From Trichoplax adhaerens (lineage: Eukaryota; Placozoa; Uniplacotomia; Trichoplacea; Trichoplacidae): DNA of 64,000 nt. Every line of letters begins with the position of its first letter. The first letter of the stretch is position 1. The position numbers and the translations under genes are program-made. The notes below the pieces were generated by a model, which saw nothing but the letters and a program-made list of their open reading frames with translations, was not told the origin of the DNA and made no database searches. Shown piece by piece: positions 37,321-49,915 of the stretch. Where the stretch lies: positions 3,855,080 to 3,919,079 of the forward strand of contig NW_002060944.1 in assembly GCF_000150275.1 (NCBI RefSeq), in the 5' to 3' direction.

Positions 37321-40300
37321 ATGCTAATACAGCGTTATTGCTTTCGTCGACACTTTAGTGTGCAGCAGAAAATCATGACAAGTCCAGCATCTGGTACTGC
37401 TTGTTCGTCCGCTATTTCTCGAGCTCTTAGTTTTAAATTAGTAGCTGAATGTTCTACTAGTAAAGCAAGAGCATGCTTAATAACGCTGCCAAAGTGTAGT
37501 GTGGAGAGCCCAGTTTTCATGCCGGTGGGTACTAAAGGAACAATGAAGGGATTAACATCCAAACAGTTAGAGGACATTGGCTTTCAAATCATTTTAGGAA
37601 ACACCTACCATTTAGGAACTAATCCGGTTAGCATCATTGAAAACCACGGATGTGATCATATTGCATAGACGAATTGAAATCTACTGTATAAATAGCATTA
37701 ATGCACGGGAAAATCCAATTTTGCATACATAGGGACCTGAATTAATGGAAAAGGCCAACGGATTGCATGATTTCATGAACTGGAAACGATCTATTTTAAC
37801 TGTAAGGCATTTTTTGATAGAGATTAGATGCTACGTAATAGTTGGTATATATACTGTACTTCTTTTATCTTTGTTCAATATGCGTTTATCATTTAGCTAC
37901 TAATATTGCCCTACGTATTTGATTTGTGGATTAATAATCGTAACTGACACTGTTATGGGTGTGTGAGAATGTGAGATACTTCAAATATGTCTTCATTATA
38001 ATACGCAATCTAGATCACAAATTGGAACAGTTCTCGTTGTACCAACTAATGCTCGCCTTATTCGCGACATACCACGCGCTTCTTAGCTTACTGATAATTA
38101 ATAGATACGATTTGAAGAATCCTTACTGTAACTGTAAAATGGCGACAGTACTGATCAAATATTATTTACCTACAGGATCATCAAATATCATGATATTAAC
38201 GTTTAATGTTTTGCTACTATCCTCTAACCCTTACCATTGTACCATTTAATCGTGTCTGGTATCTTTTGGATAGGACAGTGGTGGCTATCAGATGGTATCG
38301 CTGCTAGATTTAGCTGAAATAACTGAGGTGAGAATTGATAAATGAATGATAATGAGATGTTACGAATCTAACTAGTAGGAGTCGTGACAATTTAAGAGAC
38401 CTGTAGTGCCATCATTTTAAGTAAACGCTATAAAATAATTATAAATTATTATATATTGTAATTTCTGCCATTTTTCTATTGATTTCTAACGATTAGGAGG
38501 GAGTCAAATTTGCATCACCATATTCCGATGACATGTTACTATTAACACCAGAAAGATCAATTGAAATCCAGAACTCGATAGGCGCTGATATCATCATGCA
38601 ATTAGATGATGTTGTTGCGAGTACTACTGAAGGACCAAGAGTTGAAGAAGCCATGCATAGGTTGGAAATAACATGTATTATATTTATTATTATCAAAAAG
38701 TGATGTTGGTTATTATAAGAGTTGTGCTATAGTATGTTTGATTAAAACTACAAATTACCGATCGTATCATCGCATATTTACACACAGTTTAAATCTATGA
38801 TAATAATTCAGACAGCCCTAATTATACACTTGAAAATTTTTCTGGCTTAGTACATTATTGACATCTATAATAATACAATTATCGATAAAGGAAATTCCTT
38901 TTAATAAATTCTTAGATTTATAGAGAGAATGTTACCGTTTAATATAGTATACATACTATTTATTAGTACATTTTTGATCTGAATTTAGGACAATTCGATG
39001 GCTGGATCGATGCATAACAGCACATAAAAATATGCATTGCCAAAATTTATTCTGTATTGTACAGGGTGGGCTAGATATGGATCTTAGACGCAAGTGTGTT
39101 GAAGGTTAGTTTTGGTTTTAATTTCAATGTGATCATTGAAGTGTATTTATGTGATGTTAGGGCATTGAATAATTTCATCGATAATCTTATGTTTACTAAG
39201 TTTGTACTTTTCCATTAGAAATTGTTAAACGAGATACACCTGGTATTGCTATTGGAGGTTTAAGTGGTGGTGAAGACAAACAAGTATTTTGGAAAGTTGT
39301 TGACTTATGTACTAGTTTGTTACCTAAAAATAAACCGCGATACTTAATGGGAGTAGGGTGAGAAATGCAGATCAGTTTAAATCCTTTATTATTATATTGT
39401 ATTTGAATATATCAGAACTATGGTAATACTAGGAAAACAAATATGATATAGACCTATCCTCTGACATTAGATACGCCGTAGATCTAGTGGTATGCTCAGC
39501 TTTGGGTGTCGATATGTATGATTGTGTATATCCAACAAGAACGGCAGTAAGTTATTTATAAGTTTAGTCAAAGCTGAATATTTTCACGTTATTCTCACGA
39601 TAAATATTATCGATACAATGTTATTTTGCAGAGATTTGGTACAGCTCTTGTACCATGGGGACAGTTACGATTAAAGCAAAGTCAATATTCCATGGACTTT
39701 GACCCTATCGATAAAAATTGTCCATGCCTAACATGCAAGACGTATACCAGAGCTTATTTAAATTCAATAATTAAGCAGGAAACAGTTGCTTGCCATTTAT
39801 TATCCATTCACAACTTAACCTATCAGGTGAAAGCCTAGTAATATTATCATCATATTTCAACTAGATTAATTTCAGTAATGTGTTATCGCTAAAGATGTAT
39901 TAGTTAACAACAAAAGTAATTAAACTGTTGGCGTATAGTATACATTACAGTTTATAGCGAAGGCAATATTGCAAGGAATAAAACCTATTTAAGCTACATT
40001 AACAATTTGAGCGAGATCTTGATGATGGAACATCATGCATCATGATCACCATATAATTAATTCATTCATATCAGCTTCAGCTGTATAATAGTAAATTGTG
40101 CATTGGTATCTTTTTCCGTTCACTAAGCCGTGCAGTATCAATAGGTCATACTCATAAATAAGTAGATTGAATAATTAAGTTATAACGAAAATGAATTTTT
40201 TATATCTATTGCGCTGATTTTAAAACTCTTACAAAAATAGACTTTGGCAGTATTTGTATACACTAAACTTTATTTCTATTTCAGAAACAATTAATGGAGT

Positions 40301-40431
40301 CAATAAGAAAGAATATTATACAAAATACGTTCCCTCAATTTGTTAAAGACTTTATGAAGGAAATGTTTCCAGATGGCAACTATCCACAGTGGGCAGTAGA
40401 TGCTCTAGCATCAGTTAATATACAATTGTAA
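37321..40431 (+). CDS. QTRT1: Queuine tRNA-ribosyltransferase catalytic subunit
   Basis: Nine exons give 421 aa: 37321-37626, 37733-37801, 38274-38327, 38497-38660, 38989-39104, 39219-39357, 39471-39546, 39632-39826, 40285-40431. Landmarks: [14 protein letters not shown] at the first junction, DSGGYQM (D126, general acid/base position), [22 protein letters not shown] with the expected nucleophile D300, and a zinc site CPCLTC (C338, C340, C343) plus H368. These are the hallmarks of tRNA-guanine transglycosylase. With QTRT2 it swaps guanine 34 for queuine in tRNAs with GUN anticodons. The first ATG adds a 19-residue basic leader ([18 protein letters not shown]) before a second ATG at 37378, which could give a mitochondrial and a cytosolic form. 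Human length is 403 aa. The partner gene is not in this window. Confidence 0.95.
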
Positions 40432-41301
40432 AGATGCACAAAGATGATAAAATTTTCCCATTTTTTATTCAATTTGAACAGAACAATTTCAAACTAGTTT
40501 CTACGATAATATAATCGTAGCAATTTTACATGGAATATGCGATGAAAAAGCCAGAGATATTCGAATGCAGTCTAACATAGCCTAATTTTAATTACATGAT
40601 TTACAGTTAGCTTCTTTGTTAAAGTACACGTACGGTATGTACGGCAGCGTAAAAATGGACTTGGTTCACAGCACTATGTACATTATATCTTATTCGCTTC
40701 AATAGCGAAAATTTTCGTTATAAAATGTAATTAATCAATTTATACTTTCATAACCAAAGCAGATTGGAAACAATGGAACCCTGACTGCTTTTTAAATAAC
40801 ATTACGCTTATTGCAGTATACGTGTATACTATGTACTATGAAGAGAAATAAAATGTTATTTGCAATGATTTTACAGCGGCTCAAACGTTCATTGTGCAAT
40901 CTGACAACTTTGCAAATAAGATCTTACATCTGATAGGAGAGGAGTATCACTTGTAGTAACAGCAAGCTTTATTTTCGATAACTACGAAATCGTCATACAA
41001 AGAGTTCGATTTACGGTACTCTACATTACTATTTTCACGAATAATTATCATTTGTTACTAGATGACTGAAAAATTGCAACGATTGTTAGGCTAAGATTGC
41101 CATCAATATTTTCTGTCGTTGTGTTCTAGCTACAGCGGAGCTCATGGGCATTTTCAGCAACTGTCCATTATCGACTAGTTTTTGTTGATTCAAGTCTGTA
41201 AAAAATGCACAGCACCAGGGCTATCCGGCTGCAATGATTACTGTCAAAGATACAAGATACAGTAGATGTAGGCCCCCTAGTCCACGTACTCGTATAGTTG
41301 A
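40432..41301. other. Intergenic between convergent genes
   Basis: Holds the 3' sides of QTRT1 (plus) and the C1orf52-like gene (minus). An AATAAA at 40847-40852 could be a polyadenylation signal for QTRT1, though it is 416 bp past the stop codon. No other gene is seen. Confidence 0.4.
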
Positions 41302-41943
41302 TTAGAAGCGGTCATTATTAAATGATTGCTTTAGAATTCGCTTTTCTTCTTCCACATAGCTCTTTCCTCTAGCAGATTGTCCAAGATCTCTTTTTCTTTT
41401 TTCTCTTTGACGATAAGTTATCGCTGCATCAGAAGTTTTTCTCTTGGTTGGAAATTTATCATGGGCGATATTGGATGTTGTTGGTTGATTTTCCATCATT
41501 TTCGAGCTCTCCTTATCAAGGTCATTTTCCGTCGTTTCTGCATTGCTTGATGGATCATTGGTTTCGGAATACTTTACGGGAGCTGCAGAGACTACGTTAG
41601 GATTACTTGACATTGGCCCACTAATAGTAGGTACTTTTTTATGCATAGCTTTGGCACTACTGAATACTTGATCACTAACTATTTCCCAATTGATTATATT
41701 ATAATAGTCATCATCATCATTGCGATAAAATGATGGTCTGGTTTTTTTAGATAAGATGGCTTCTGGATCTGGTAGGACTATCCCTTTAGCAGTTTTATTG
41801 ATCGATGCGTTATCCTCAGTAGTAGTAGTCACAGTCGATTGGCCAGGCTGAGATTTGATATTTTCATCATCACTATCAGAGCTGCTGGTGTCGTCATTTG
41901 CAAGAAATGACAGTGGATCGGAAGCTGGATTACTAGCGGACAT
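41302..41943 (-). CDS. C1orf52: C1orf52-like (UPF0690) nuclear protein
   Basis: A single frame of 213 aa with a good ATG at 41943. The N terminus has DPLSFLANDDTSSSDSDDE, followed by an LPDPEAILSKKTRPSFYR block and an INWE motif, then a Ser/Asn-rich disordered middle. The C terminus is a basic helix with EKRKRDLGQSARGKSYVEEE and KRIL. The N- and C-terminal blocks match the layout of human C1orf52 (UPF0690 family) as I remember it. The family is poorly characterised. Nuclear localisation is inferred from the basic KRKTS and KRKRD clusters. It has no introns, unlike its larger neighbours, but at this size that is not remarkable. Confidence 0.75.
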   Translation of the reverse strand: MSASNPASDPLSFLANDDTSSSDSDDENIKSQPGQSTVTTTTEDNASINKTAKGIVLPDPEAILSKKTRPSFYRNDDDDYYNIINWEIVSDQVFSSAKAMHKKVPTISGPMSSNPNVVSAAPVKYSETNDPSSNAETTENDLDKESSKMMENQPTTSNIAHDKFPTKRKTSDAAITYRQREKRKRDLGQSARGKSYVEEEKRILKQSFNNDRF

Positions 41944-42479
41944 GTTGGCTTGAGGTCATGAATTGAATATCAGAGTACTCGTATTCTACTGGTAAATATT
42001 ACTAACGGAGGTAATGATGCTAGCAATCAAGTACACCATCTACTAGAGGACACGTTTTCAGATCACACGCTGAATTAATTATAAATATGGCAGTACCCTT
42101 ATCATCTGAAATTATTCTTATAGAAGACTAACGATAGTTAGGGAGCTACCAGTTTTGGATTTCAAATGAGCGGGCTGATTCTGATCGATAGTCATCGACG
42201 ATCTATGCAGTTCCACTATTGCTATAGCTACCCGATGGTGAGATTTGGAGTTACTGAACACTACTGCGCATGTGGATTTTCATCTGAAGTACAGTGTCCA
42301 CTTTGTATATAGCGTCTCGCGTACTTTAATTGATAATTACCATGAAAGTAAACGTTATAGATGCATTTTAATGACAGATTCGAGTGAATGAACTCTTTCT
42401 CTATCGACTGATATGAAATTGATTCAAAAAACCACAACAATTTTATCCATTTTTTGGCAGAAAAATGATCGAAATTAGC
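41944..42479. promoter_or_regulatory. Region upstream of the C1orf52-like gene
   Basis: About 500 bp of unique sequence between the start codon of the minus-strand gene and a palindromic TACTGTA block. It presumably includes the promoter; no specific element is recognisable. Confidence 0.25.
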
Positions 42480-43105
42480 CCTTCCACCGTTTACAGTGTA
42501 CAGTATACAGTGTAGTGTATCGCAGTTTCAGCACGGTCTACTGTACAGTGTACTGTACTGTACTGTACGGTACATACAGTACTGTACAGTACTGTATTGT
42601 ACAGTATGTACTGTACCGTACTGTAGATTGGATATTACGAGGATGAATTGAATGCTTTGTTGCGTTCAATCTTCTACAACGTTGTCGTAACATGGCTCAT
42701 GCTGTACAGTAATATCGTAGCTTATTGCCTTGCATTGTACTGAATGTGCTATAGCAGTTTCAGCCATACTGTTAAGCAGTAAAATAAAAATGAATTACTA
42801 GATGCCTTATTAGACTACTGCAAACGACAAGTTCTCAGGCGTGTCGAGCGTATTGTACTGTACAGTACAGTGTACAGTACACTGCTTACAATATGCACTG
42901 TAGCGTACGTATTGTACACTGTACCGTACTGTACTGTACGTTCCACCTTTGATGGTGATTCGGCCTGGGAATAGTCCGGTTCGGCCTGGGAATAGTCCGG
43001 TTCGGTCCGGTTCGAACCGTTATGATCTACAGTATATCTCTAGAATGGCTGGGCCCTTACTTGGACCGTGACATACTGTATTGTACTGTACCGTACTGTA
43101 CCGTT
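42480..43105. repeat. Clustered GTACTGTAC / GTACAGTAC palindromic words
   Basis: Two dense runs (about 42495-42630 and 42850-42940) of alternating TACTGTAC and GTACAGTAC, with a third short run near 43075-43105. Between them a 23-bp word (GGCCTGGGAATAGTCCGGTTC) is directly repeated near 42963 and 42984, followed by GGTCCGGTTC. The runs are self-complementary. They use the same words as the blocks at 7.1-7.8 kb and 30.8-31.3 kb. Confidence 0.75.
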
Positions 43106-44331
43106 TACTAGCCTACCTGCCAGCTTTTACTATGACATCATGTTTTCCTGACGGTCATAAACATCAACATTTTCAAGCAGCCAAGTTGACTGCCATCTTC
43201 TCCTTATATCGATCTCGTGGACCTTCTTTCGATCCTTCTTTCAACACCAATTCAGTAGGAGAATCTCCATCTTCAGTATCGTTGAGGTAGATTGTTTCAA
43301 GTCATTCGAGTCCTCTAAAGTTTCTGTGCGCCAACACGATCAAAGCGATTATTGGCCCACCAAATTTCAAGGTACAGTCAACAGTTTTCATTGCATGCTT
43401 TACATGGACTTGAGAAGCGCAAAACATGGAGTATGTTGTAGCAACGGTCGATCATATCCATCAGTTGTAGGCAAGGAGTATACGTATACAGTGCACTCGT
43501 AAGCTTGAAAATATTCTCTATCCAAGTAAAATACATGCAGTGTAGTTTAGTGGATAAAAGGTCAATCAATCAGTCTATCTTTTCATTCAAATCATTACCT
43601 TGGATAAAATAGCTTTACCAACGCTCGACTTTTGCGGTAGCATCATGAATCCAGATGTATTGAAAAAGGATAACGAGAAGTTACTTTCAATCACTTGAAA
43701 GACATATAGGAGAAATCGTGAATGAATTGACAATGATTTCTTCTTATTTCGGAATAGAAATATTGGCATTCCAAGCGGCAATCGTCATCAAACACTGCAT
43801 AGTCCTTCTTGGACGATCAACCACCCATACATACGTCATTCTACGCGTATTGGATCAAAACGAACCGCTGTCAAGATCAGACGATGAAATTGTCCTAATC
43901 TAACGGTAACAGTGGAAGTAACATTATTAATCGCTTTTTAGTATCTTTCTGTTGGAAACTGTTAAAACTGATAAGGTACCTTAATATTCATAGCAAGGGT
44001 CTAACATTGAAGTGATATCCTTGGCCATAAGTTAGACTTTTGAATATCTGCCTACTTATTTACAGTTAATGAATGTATTCTAATTAATTATACTTATACG
44101 CTGTAGTAATGTGATAGCATTGCATAAAATCATACTGACTGCACGTTTCTTTATTATGTAGCCAAAGCATGCATGCTTTAGGCTATTGTATTGAAGCCTT
44201 AGTAGACTTTGCAATAGAAATTTAAACCTTTACCAAGTAGTATGACTAGAATATAAAGATGGTTATTATTGACTAATTGACTCCTTCTCTCTGATAACGA
44301 TGAATCGAAATGCAGTTCAAGATATCTGGAT
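43106..44331. other. Intergenic upstream of PINK1, no gene supported
   Basis: Two frames were considered (43131-43290 and about 43671-43903). Both lack a recognisable domain and splice partners. By position the last few hundred bases contain the PINK1 promoter. Confidence 0.35.
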
Positions 44332-47300
44332 ATGGCGTTAATCCTCCGTCGAATATTTAATAATTTGAGTAAATTTCTGCCACAGTTTGGTAAGTTATTA
44401 AAAGCACAGCCACCATACGTATACAGTTTTCATTCTTGTTCTGCAATACTCTAAAAAATATTCTACACAGCATACAAACTATTATAAATATCTTTATTAA
44501 GACAATTCATTTTCTACAAGTTACTAAAATCAATCACCAAGTTTACTGCACTATATACTAATCACAATAGTCTTTCTGTCAATAAAGAATAGCATAGAGT
44601 TTATGATAGCCACGCACTAGGAATAATTGTATTATTTATGAAAGTTCAGTTACTTCAGTATATTGGTTATTGACAGAAAAGCTACTAATTGTTATAACGA
44701 TAATTAGTACCAAGTTCTATGCTACTGTATGATATACACTCATGCAATTGGATGAAAATTAATCCAAGTACTGTACTACGTCAACTATTCAGTTTACTTC
44801 TGCCAATGTAAATGTCAAAATTTCTTACAAGACTTTATATATAAGTACTAGTTATATAGGCGTTTAATGTAATTATTACCTTTCATTAACTACTTTCATT
44901 CAAGAGCCTGGATTTGAAAGAGGTGCGAAACAAGTCTTTACAGAAAATATCAACAACGCCACCCTAACAACAAGAATCGTCTCAAAAGATAATCAAATTG
45001 TGGTCAAGAATTCTAACTACAGTAAACTTGAAAATGGCTCTGTTAGTAGATTAAGAATAGTTGCACGTGGTCTTATAGGCAAAAGCTATATTTCGAACAA
45101 TCTACATTTGATTAAAAGTAAGTACTATATCAATTTGCTTAATGTTACTGAACTGTATGTCGCTTATCGACTAGTTTACTAGTCCTACAACCCTAACGCA
45201 ACGTTAATAACCCATGTTATTGCATTGTAATATAGAAATTGCCTCCGCAACCAGGTTAGTTTTTACAAGGCGCTTTCCACTATCAACACCAATCTTTGCT
45301 CTCTTAGGCTTTACAGTAGCAGGTAACACGAATACAAGTGTGTTTTCAATTGCATTAGAAATATTTACTTGTGAGATTATGATCAATTTGAGAACTAGTT
45401 AAAACTATAATAATATATCTACTACGAACTTGACAGGACCTAGATATAATGAACAACAAATGGAACAGCAGAAGCTGGTTGTTTCACTACAATCTCTGCT
45501 GAAAATATGCCATAACAAATTGGAAAAAGATAACGCTGCTAGCGAAATCAGTTGCAGTTGTGATACTACTAATAGTTATAAAGTCGGCCCTAGATTGGGC
45601 AGCAGATCATGCTGTAGCGCAGTGTATGCTACCAAATGTTCATGTGGCAAAGAGGTAAAGGAATTCAAATTGCATAAATCATACAGATAGGATTTACAGT
45701 GCCACGCATGGACTGTTTGTTTATTTGAAATATACGTTAATTAAATAAAATCATTTTCGGTGAATGATACCAATGTAGTCATGACAGTTTTTATTTAAAA
45801 ATAGTATGCAATGAAAATGATGTTTAATTACGGGAATTCAAAGGATGATTTTATTCGCAAGGTTAGACATACCTGAAAAGATTTTAAAAATACAATATTT
45901 CGTGCTTTTGGCTATAGAACTGTATCATGTTTTTATCTCATGCTATAGTATAGCTATAGACGTAGAATAATATTTTAAACTAGTAGTCAAACTGTTCTAC
46001 CTAGAATCAGTTCCAATTGAATAAGATTGACATTATTTAAATTTAGTATTACTTGTTTAAATGAATATTAACGTAGAAACGCGTAATCAAATTACCCTAT
46101 CTAAAGAAATGTAACAATTATTGACAATCAGTCTGATTGACATGTAATAATATTTCAGAATTTTTTGCGCGAGTATTGTCTCCTTTCGCCTTTACCGGTT
46201 ACTCGTGTTGACGAGATGGAATCATCGAAAAATAGTCAATCGCGAATTCTTGTCCATCCTAATATTATTCGCTTAGATAAAGTAATTATTGATGAAATAC
46301 AATACTGCGATGATGCCATGCATGAATACCCAGATGCTTTGCCACCGTCTCCGTTAAATCCTTCTGGATTAGGCCGCCATAGGACAATGTTCTTATTTAT
46401 GAAAAAGTAAGAACTAGTATTTCCTTCTTAGCCAGTATCGGTGCAACCTTTTCTAATACAAACGGTATGCTTAGTACTACCTATTTGACCTTGACTATGA
46501 TTTTCTCAGGTACGATATGACGTTAAGAGAATATGTTCACAGTAAAGGGATTATTCCAAACGACGAAGCTACTATGTTACTTCTTCAATTGTTACAAGGT
46601 GTTGATTATCTAAACAAGAATTATATTGCTCACCGTGATTTAAAGTCAGACAATATACTGGTTAGTATACGCGTATAATTGAAACCAAAATTTTCATTTG
46701 TATTTAGTTACTTGTTTGTATGAATGATGTCGGTTTATTATCAATAACGATGAATAACTTAATCATTGTAACACCTAGATAGTTAATCTACCTACCTTGT
46801 AAACGCATTACTTAGACGGCAACCGATAATGATAATAAAATCATTGTTTTGCTTTAGATCGAAGAAGTAGATCCATATCCGCTTCTTGCTATCACAGATT
46901 TTGGGGAATGTCTTGATGATGCAGCACTCAAACTTGTAGTTCCTTACATTTCTAACTGCATAGATCGCGGTGGCAACTCATCGCTTATGGCACCTGAAGT
47001 TAGTAGTGACTGTATTTTATGTATTATATCTGTTACACAGATGATTTATTAGTAGAAATGATAATAATGCTGTTAAGGAAATAATTTTCATTTTGATACA
47101 CAGATTAAGAATGCTGAACCTGGTCACAATTCAGTCCTAGATTATCGAAGATCAGACGGTAAATTAGGTTCAAAAACAAGAATGTCCTTGTATAGAGTGT
47201 AGCATCTCAATAGACGTGCAAGCTAAACATAACACTTCTTTATTGTTTTGTATTAGTTTGGGCAATTGGATGCTTGGCTTTCGAGATATTTGGTCAGGAG

Positions 47301-48178
47301 AACCCCTTTCTGAATACCTTCGATAGTTCTAGCTATCAAGAATATGAACTCCCAGAATTGCCAAGGTATCATTCTGTTAAGGCCTACGTAATTCACTTTT
47401 CATACTAGTAGTACCATTTAGGAGTACCTTGATATTATTATTATTACCGTTAAAAGTTATTTATACTCCTTTCCAGTCGAGTACCTTTGATCGTTCGTAA
47501 AATCGTACGCAACTTATTAAGAAAAGATTCAAGTAACAGATTGCCAGCAAGCTTAGCAATTGCTGCTCTTTCTTTTTGGCGGTGGGGACCGATAAATTGG
47601 CGCGCTCTTATGATGTATGAAACGGGTTTATCAAACCTAAATGAAGAGGATATTCAACGGTAAGATGTTTTCAAAGATAACATTTGTTATTTCGTTATGA
47701 TTAAGTGATTTTTCCAATACTACATTCATCTATTCAATCTCTGTTAATGAAATATTAATTTATACGAACTATAGCACTAAGATTGACATATCGTAGCCAG
47801 AGCAGCTAATAATACTTAGTAGTATGCAGTATGTGATAGTGTACAACAATTATATTTTATACCATCAGCATGCACGTAAAAGTTTTTACTATGAATTATT
47901 TTTAAAGCTGGCTCAGCGAAACGGCATTTCAGTTATCGATCCAAATCATGCAATGTCAAGCTCATGGACATAAGCTTACACCTGAATTACAGGTACGCAG
48001 TACTAATGGTATTTTAGATGTATCCTTAAAAGAAAGACCAAAAATAATACTATACGCGCATGTTATCATGATTCAATTATATTTAGAAAATAAATTCTTT
48101 CTTTAGGCGAAATATCATTTCTTGGTTTCTACTTCCGCTGCTGATATCAAGCTTGCCGTAGAAAGTCTGTATTGTTAA
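44332..48178 (+). CDS. PINK1: PTEN-induced kinase 1 (mitochondrial Ser/Thr kinase)
   Basis: Thirteen phase-consistent exons, 558 aa: 44332-44389, 44905-45117, 45236-45322, 45437-45654, 45805-45861, 46159-46406, 46510-46660, 46858-46998, 47104-47158, 47257-47365, 47477-47659, 47908-47992, 48107-48178. The leader MALILRRIFNNLSKFLPQF looks like a mitochondrial presequence, and a short hydrophobic segment lies at about 109-119. Kinase landmarks: YAMKMMFNY (K196, the ATP lysine), HPNIIR, IAHRDLKSDN (D337, N342), ITDFG (D358), DRGGN and LMAPE. The C-terminal extension, unique to PINK1, follows. Role: accumulates on damaged mitochondria and phosphorylates ubiquitin and Parkin. The glycine loop (GSRSCCSAVY, from G174) is unusual. 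Exon 3 uses a donor inside a longer open frame; that choice restores the reading frame. Confidence 0.95.
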
Positions 48179-49400
48179 CATTGTATGCTTTATAGTTAGA
48201 GAGCCATGATTTGTCTGCTATCCATTCATGCTATATAGAAAATATAGGAAATGGCATTGTGATTGTTAATTACGTAGAATTTAATTAGCAAGAAATGATG
48301 ATAATTTCTTTTACTGTACTGTATACGGTTTAATTTTGGGGTTCAAATATTTGATAAATTTGTTAATAGATTAAAAATAGGTGCACTATTTATCTAATTT
48401 CAGATATTATTAAAAGCTTTTCTTCAACTAAGATCTTTCGAACAATTTTTTTTAGTGATAGCGACTTTATTTTCCTATTACTGTTGACATTAACTAAATT
48501 CAACGTTTAGATGCTTAGGTACAGACCTGAGCTAATGCACACAGTACTAATATTTGCACTCAAGCTAAGATAGCTAGTACTGTAAATTAAAAGTACAACT
48601 GTAGGGAAAGCTAATTTGTTCGATATCATATCATGAGCTTTATACTGTTGTTACTGCTATGTATATCGAATCTTTTGAACAGTATACTAGTATCGAATCG
48701 ACAGTTGAGATTCCTAATTATCGTCGTGTTCGTTTAATTAACAGAAATCTTGTAAGAATCTCAACAGCGCAGTGCTAGACGAAGTCTTACATTAGTTATC
48801 CTTGATTAACTTGTTCTTGTTACAACTTTATATGCACATTTGATTGACAATTACTCCATTAGCAATAATTACAGTACTATACATTAGTGCACTATAATGC
48901 TGTTTACTAAAATACCTCCATTCCTGACTAGATCGAAATTGCTTCTCTTAACTACTTTCACTTGATAGTTCCCGATCAACTCGATATTCGACGTGACAAA
49001 TGTGAGTTGTAAAGGAAGTAAATTTTAAAGTTGTTATCCATCAACAGTGATGAAGGTATCATGCAGACTAGGTAGAAATTGTTGATTGGCCACTTTTACT
49101 TAACAGTTGGCGACACTATGAAGGTAAAGTTTGACAATCTATATTCTACATACGTCTAAAAGTAGCCGATGTTGAAGATTTCGTGGCAGAATAGAGATTG
49201 TCGACCATTGCATTATTGATACAAGGAAAACCTAGTAGACACGCACAGTCTACAGTTGCGTACTCGGAGCCTACGCATACAGTACATGGAACCGGGTATC
49301 AATTCGTATAAAGTCATTGTTAAGAATTGATTTAAAATTTGCGCGTATAATAACATACATGCTAGTCTATACATACTCGTAGATCATTTTATTTTAACCT
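48179..49400. other. Intergenic, no gene seen
   Basis: Downstream of PINK1. AT-rich unique sequence without a coding signal or structured RNA that I can support. Confidence 0.45.
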
Positions 49401-49404
49401 GCAA

Positions 49405-49630
49405 TCGTAGTATGCATGTGGTAGTTTGCTGTCATGTTTAGTATCAAGCTAGTAAATATGAATGTCAAATTTTACCTTGCCTTAGTTCCACGTAAAGTCT
49501 GTGTCGATTCTACAGTTACTGTACTGTACTGTAGTAGTTTATTAGCTTCTACTATTAGCTAATTACTTGGCCAATTTGGCTCAAGACTGGTGTTCTAGAT
49601 CCATTTTTTTCCGGTAGTTATATATACAGT

Positions 49631-49661
<31 letters not shown>

Positions 49662-49915
49662 ACTTGTAGTATGTATGTGGTAGTTTGCTGTCGTGTCTAG
49701 TATCAAGTTGGTAAATGTAAATGTCAAATTTTACATTGCCTTAGTTCCATGTAAAGTCTGTGTCTATTCTGCAGTTACTGTACAGCACTATGGTAGTTTA
49801 TTTAGCTTCTACTATTAGCTAATTAAATTAGTTCGACAATGTGGCTCAAGACTGGTGTTCTAAACGGTTGGACTAAACCCGATTTTTTCCGGTAGTTATA
49901 TATATATATATATAC
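49405..49915. repeat. Two-copy direct duplication with (TA)n tracts
   Basis: A segment of about 250 bp starting GTAGTATGCATGTGGTAGTTTGCTG (about 49407) is repeated from about 49667 with a few substitutions. Both copies include GTCAAATTTTACMTTGCC, TTCTACTATTAGCTAATTA and GGCTCAAGACTGGTGTTCTA. Both end in a TTTTTTCCGGTAGTTATATATA segment running into (TA)n (about 49618-49655 and 49894-49912). Replication slippage or unequal exchange is the likely origin. Confidence 0.8.

Noticed and set aside
43131-43903. Two protein-like plus-strand frames upstream of PINK1 (near 43131-43290 and 43671-43903)
   Set aside because: They cannot be joined in phase with good splice sites and show no known domain; left as intergenic.
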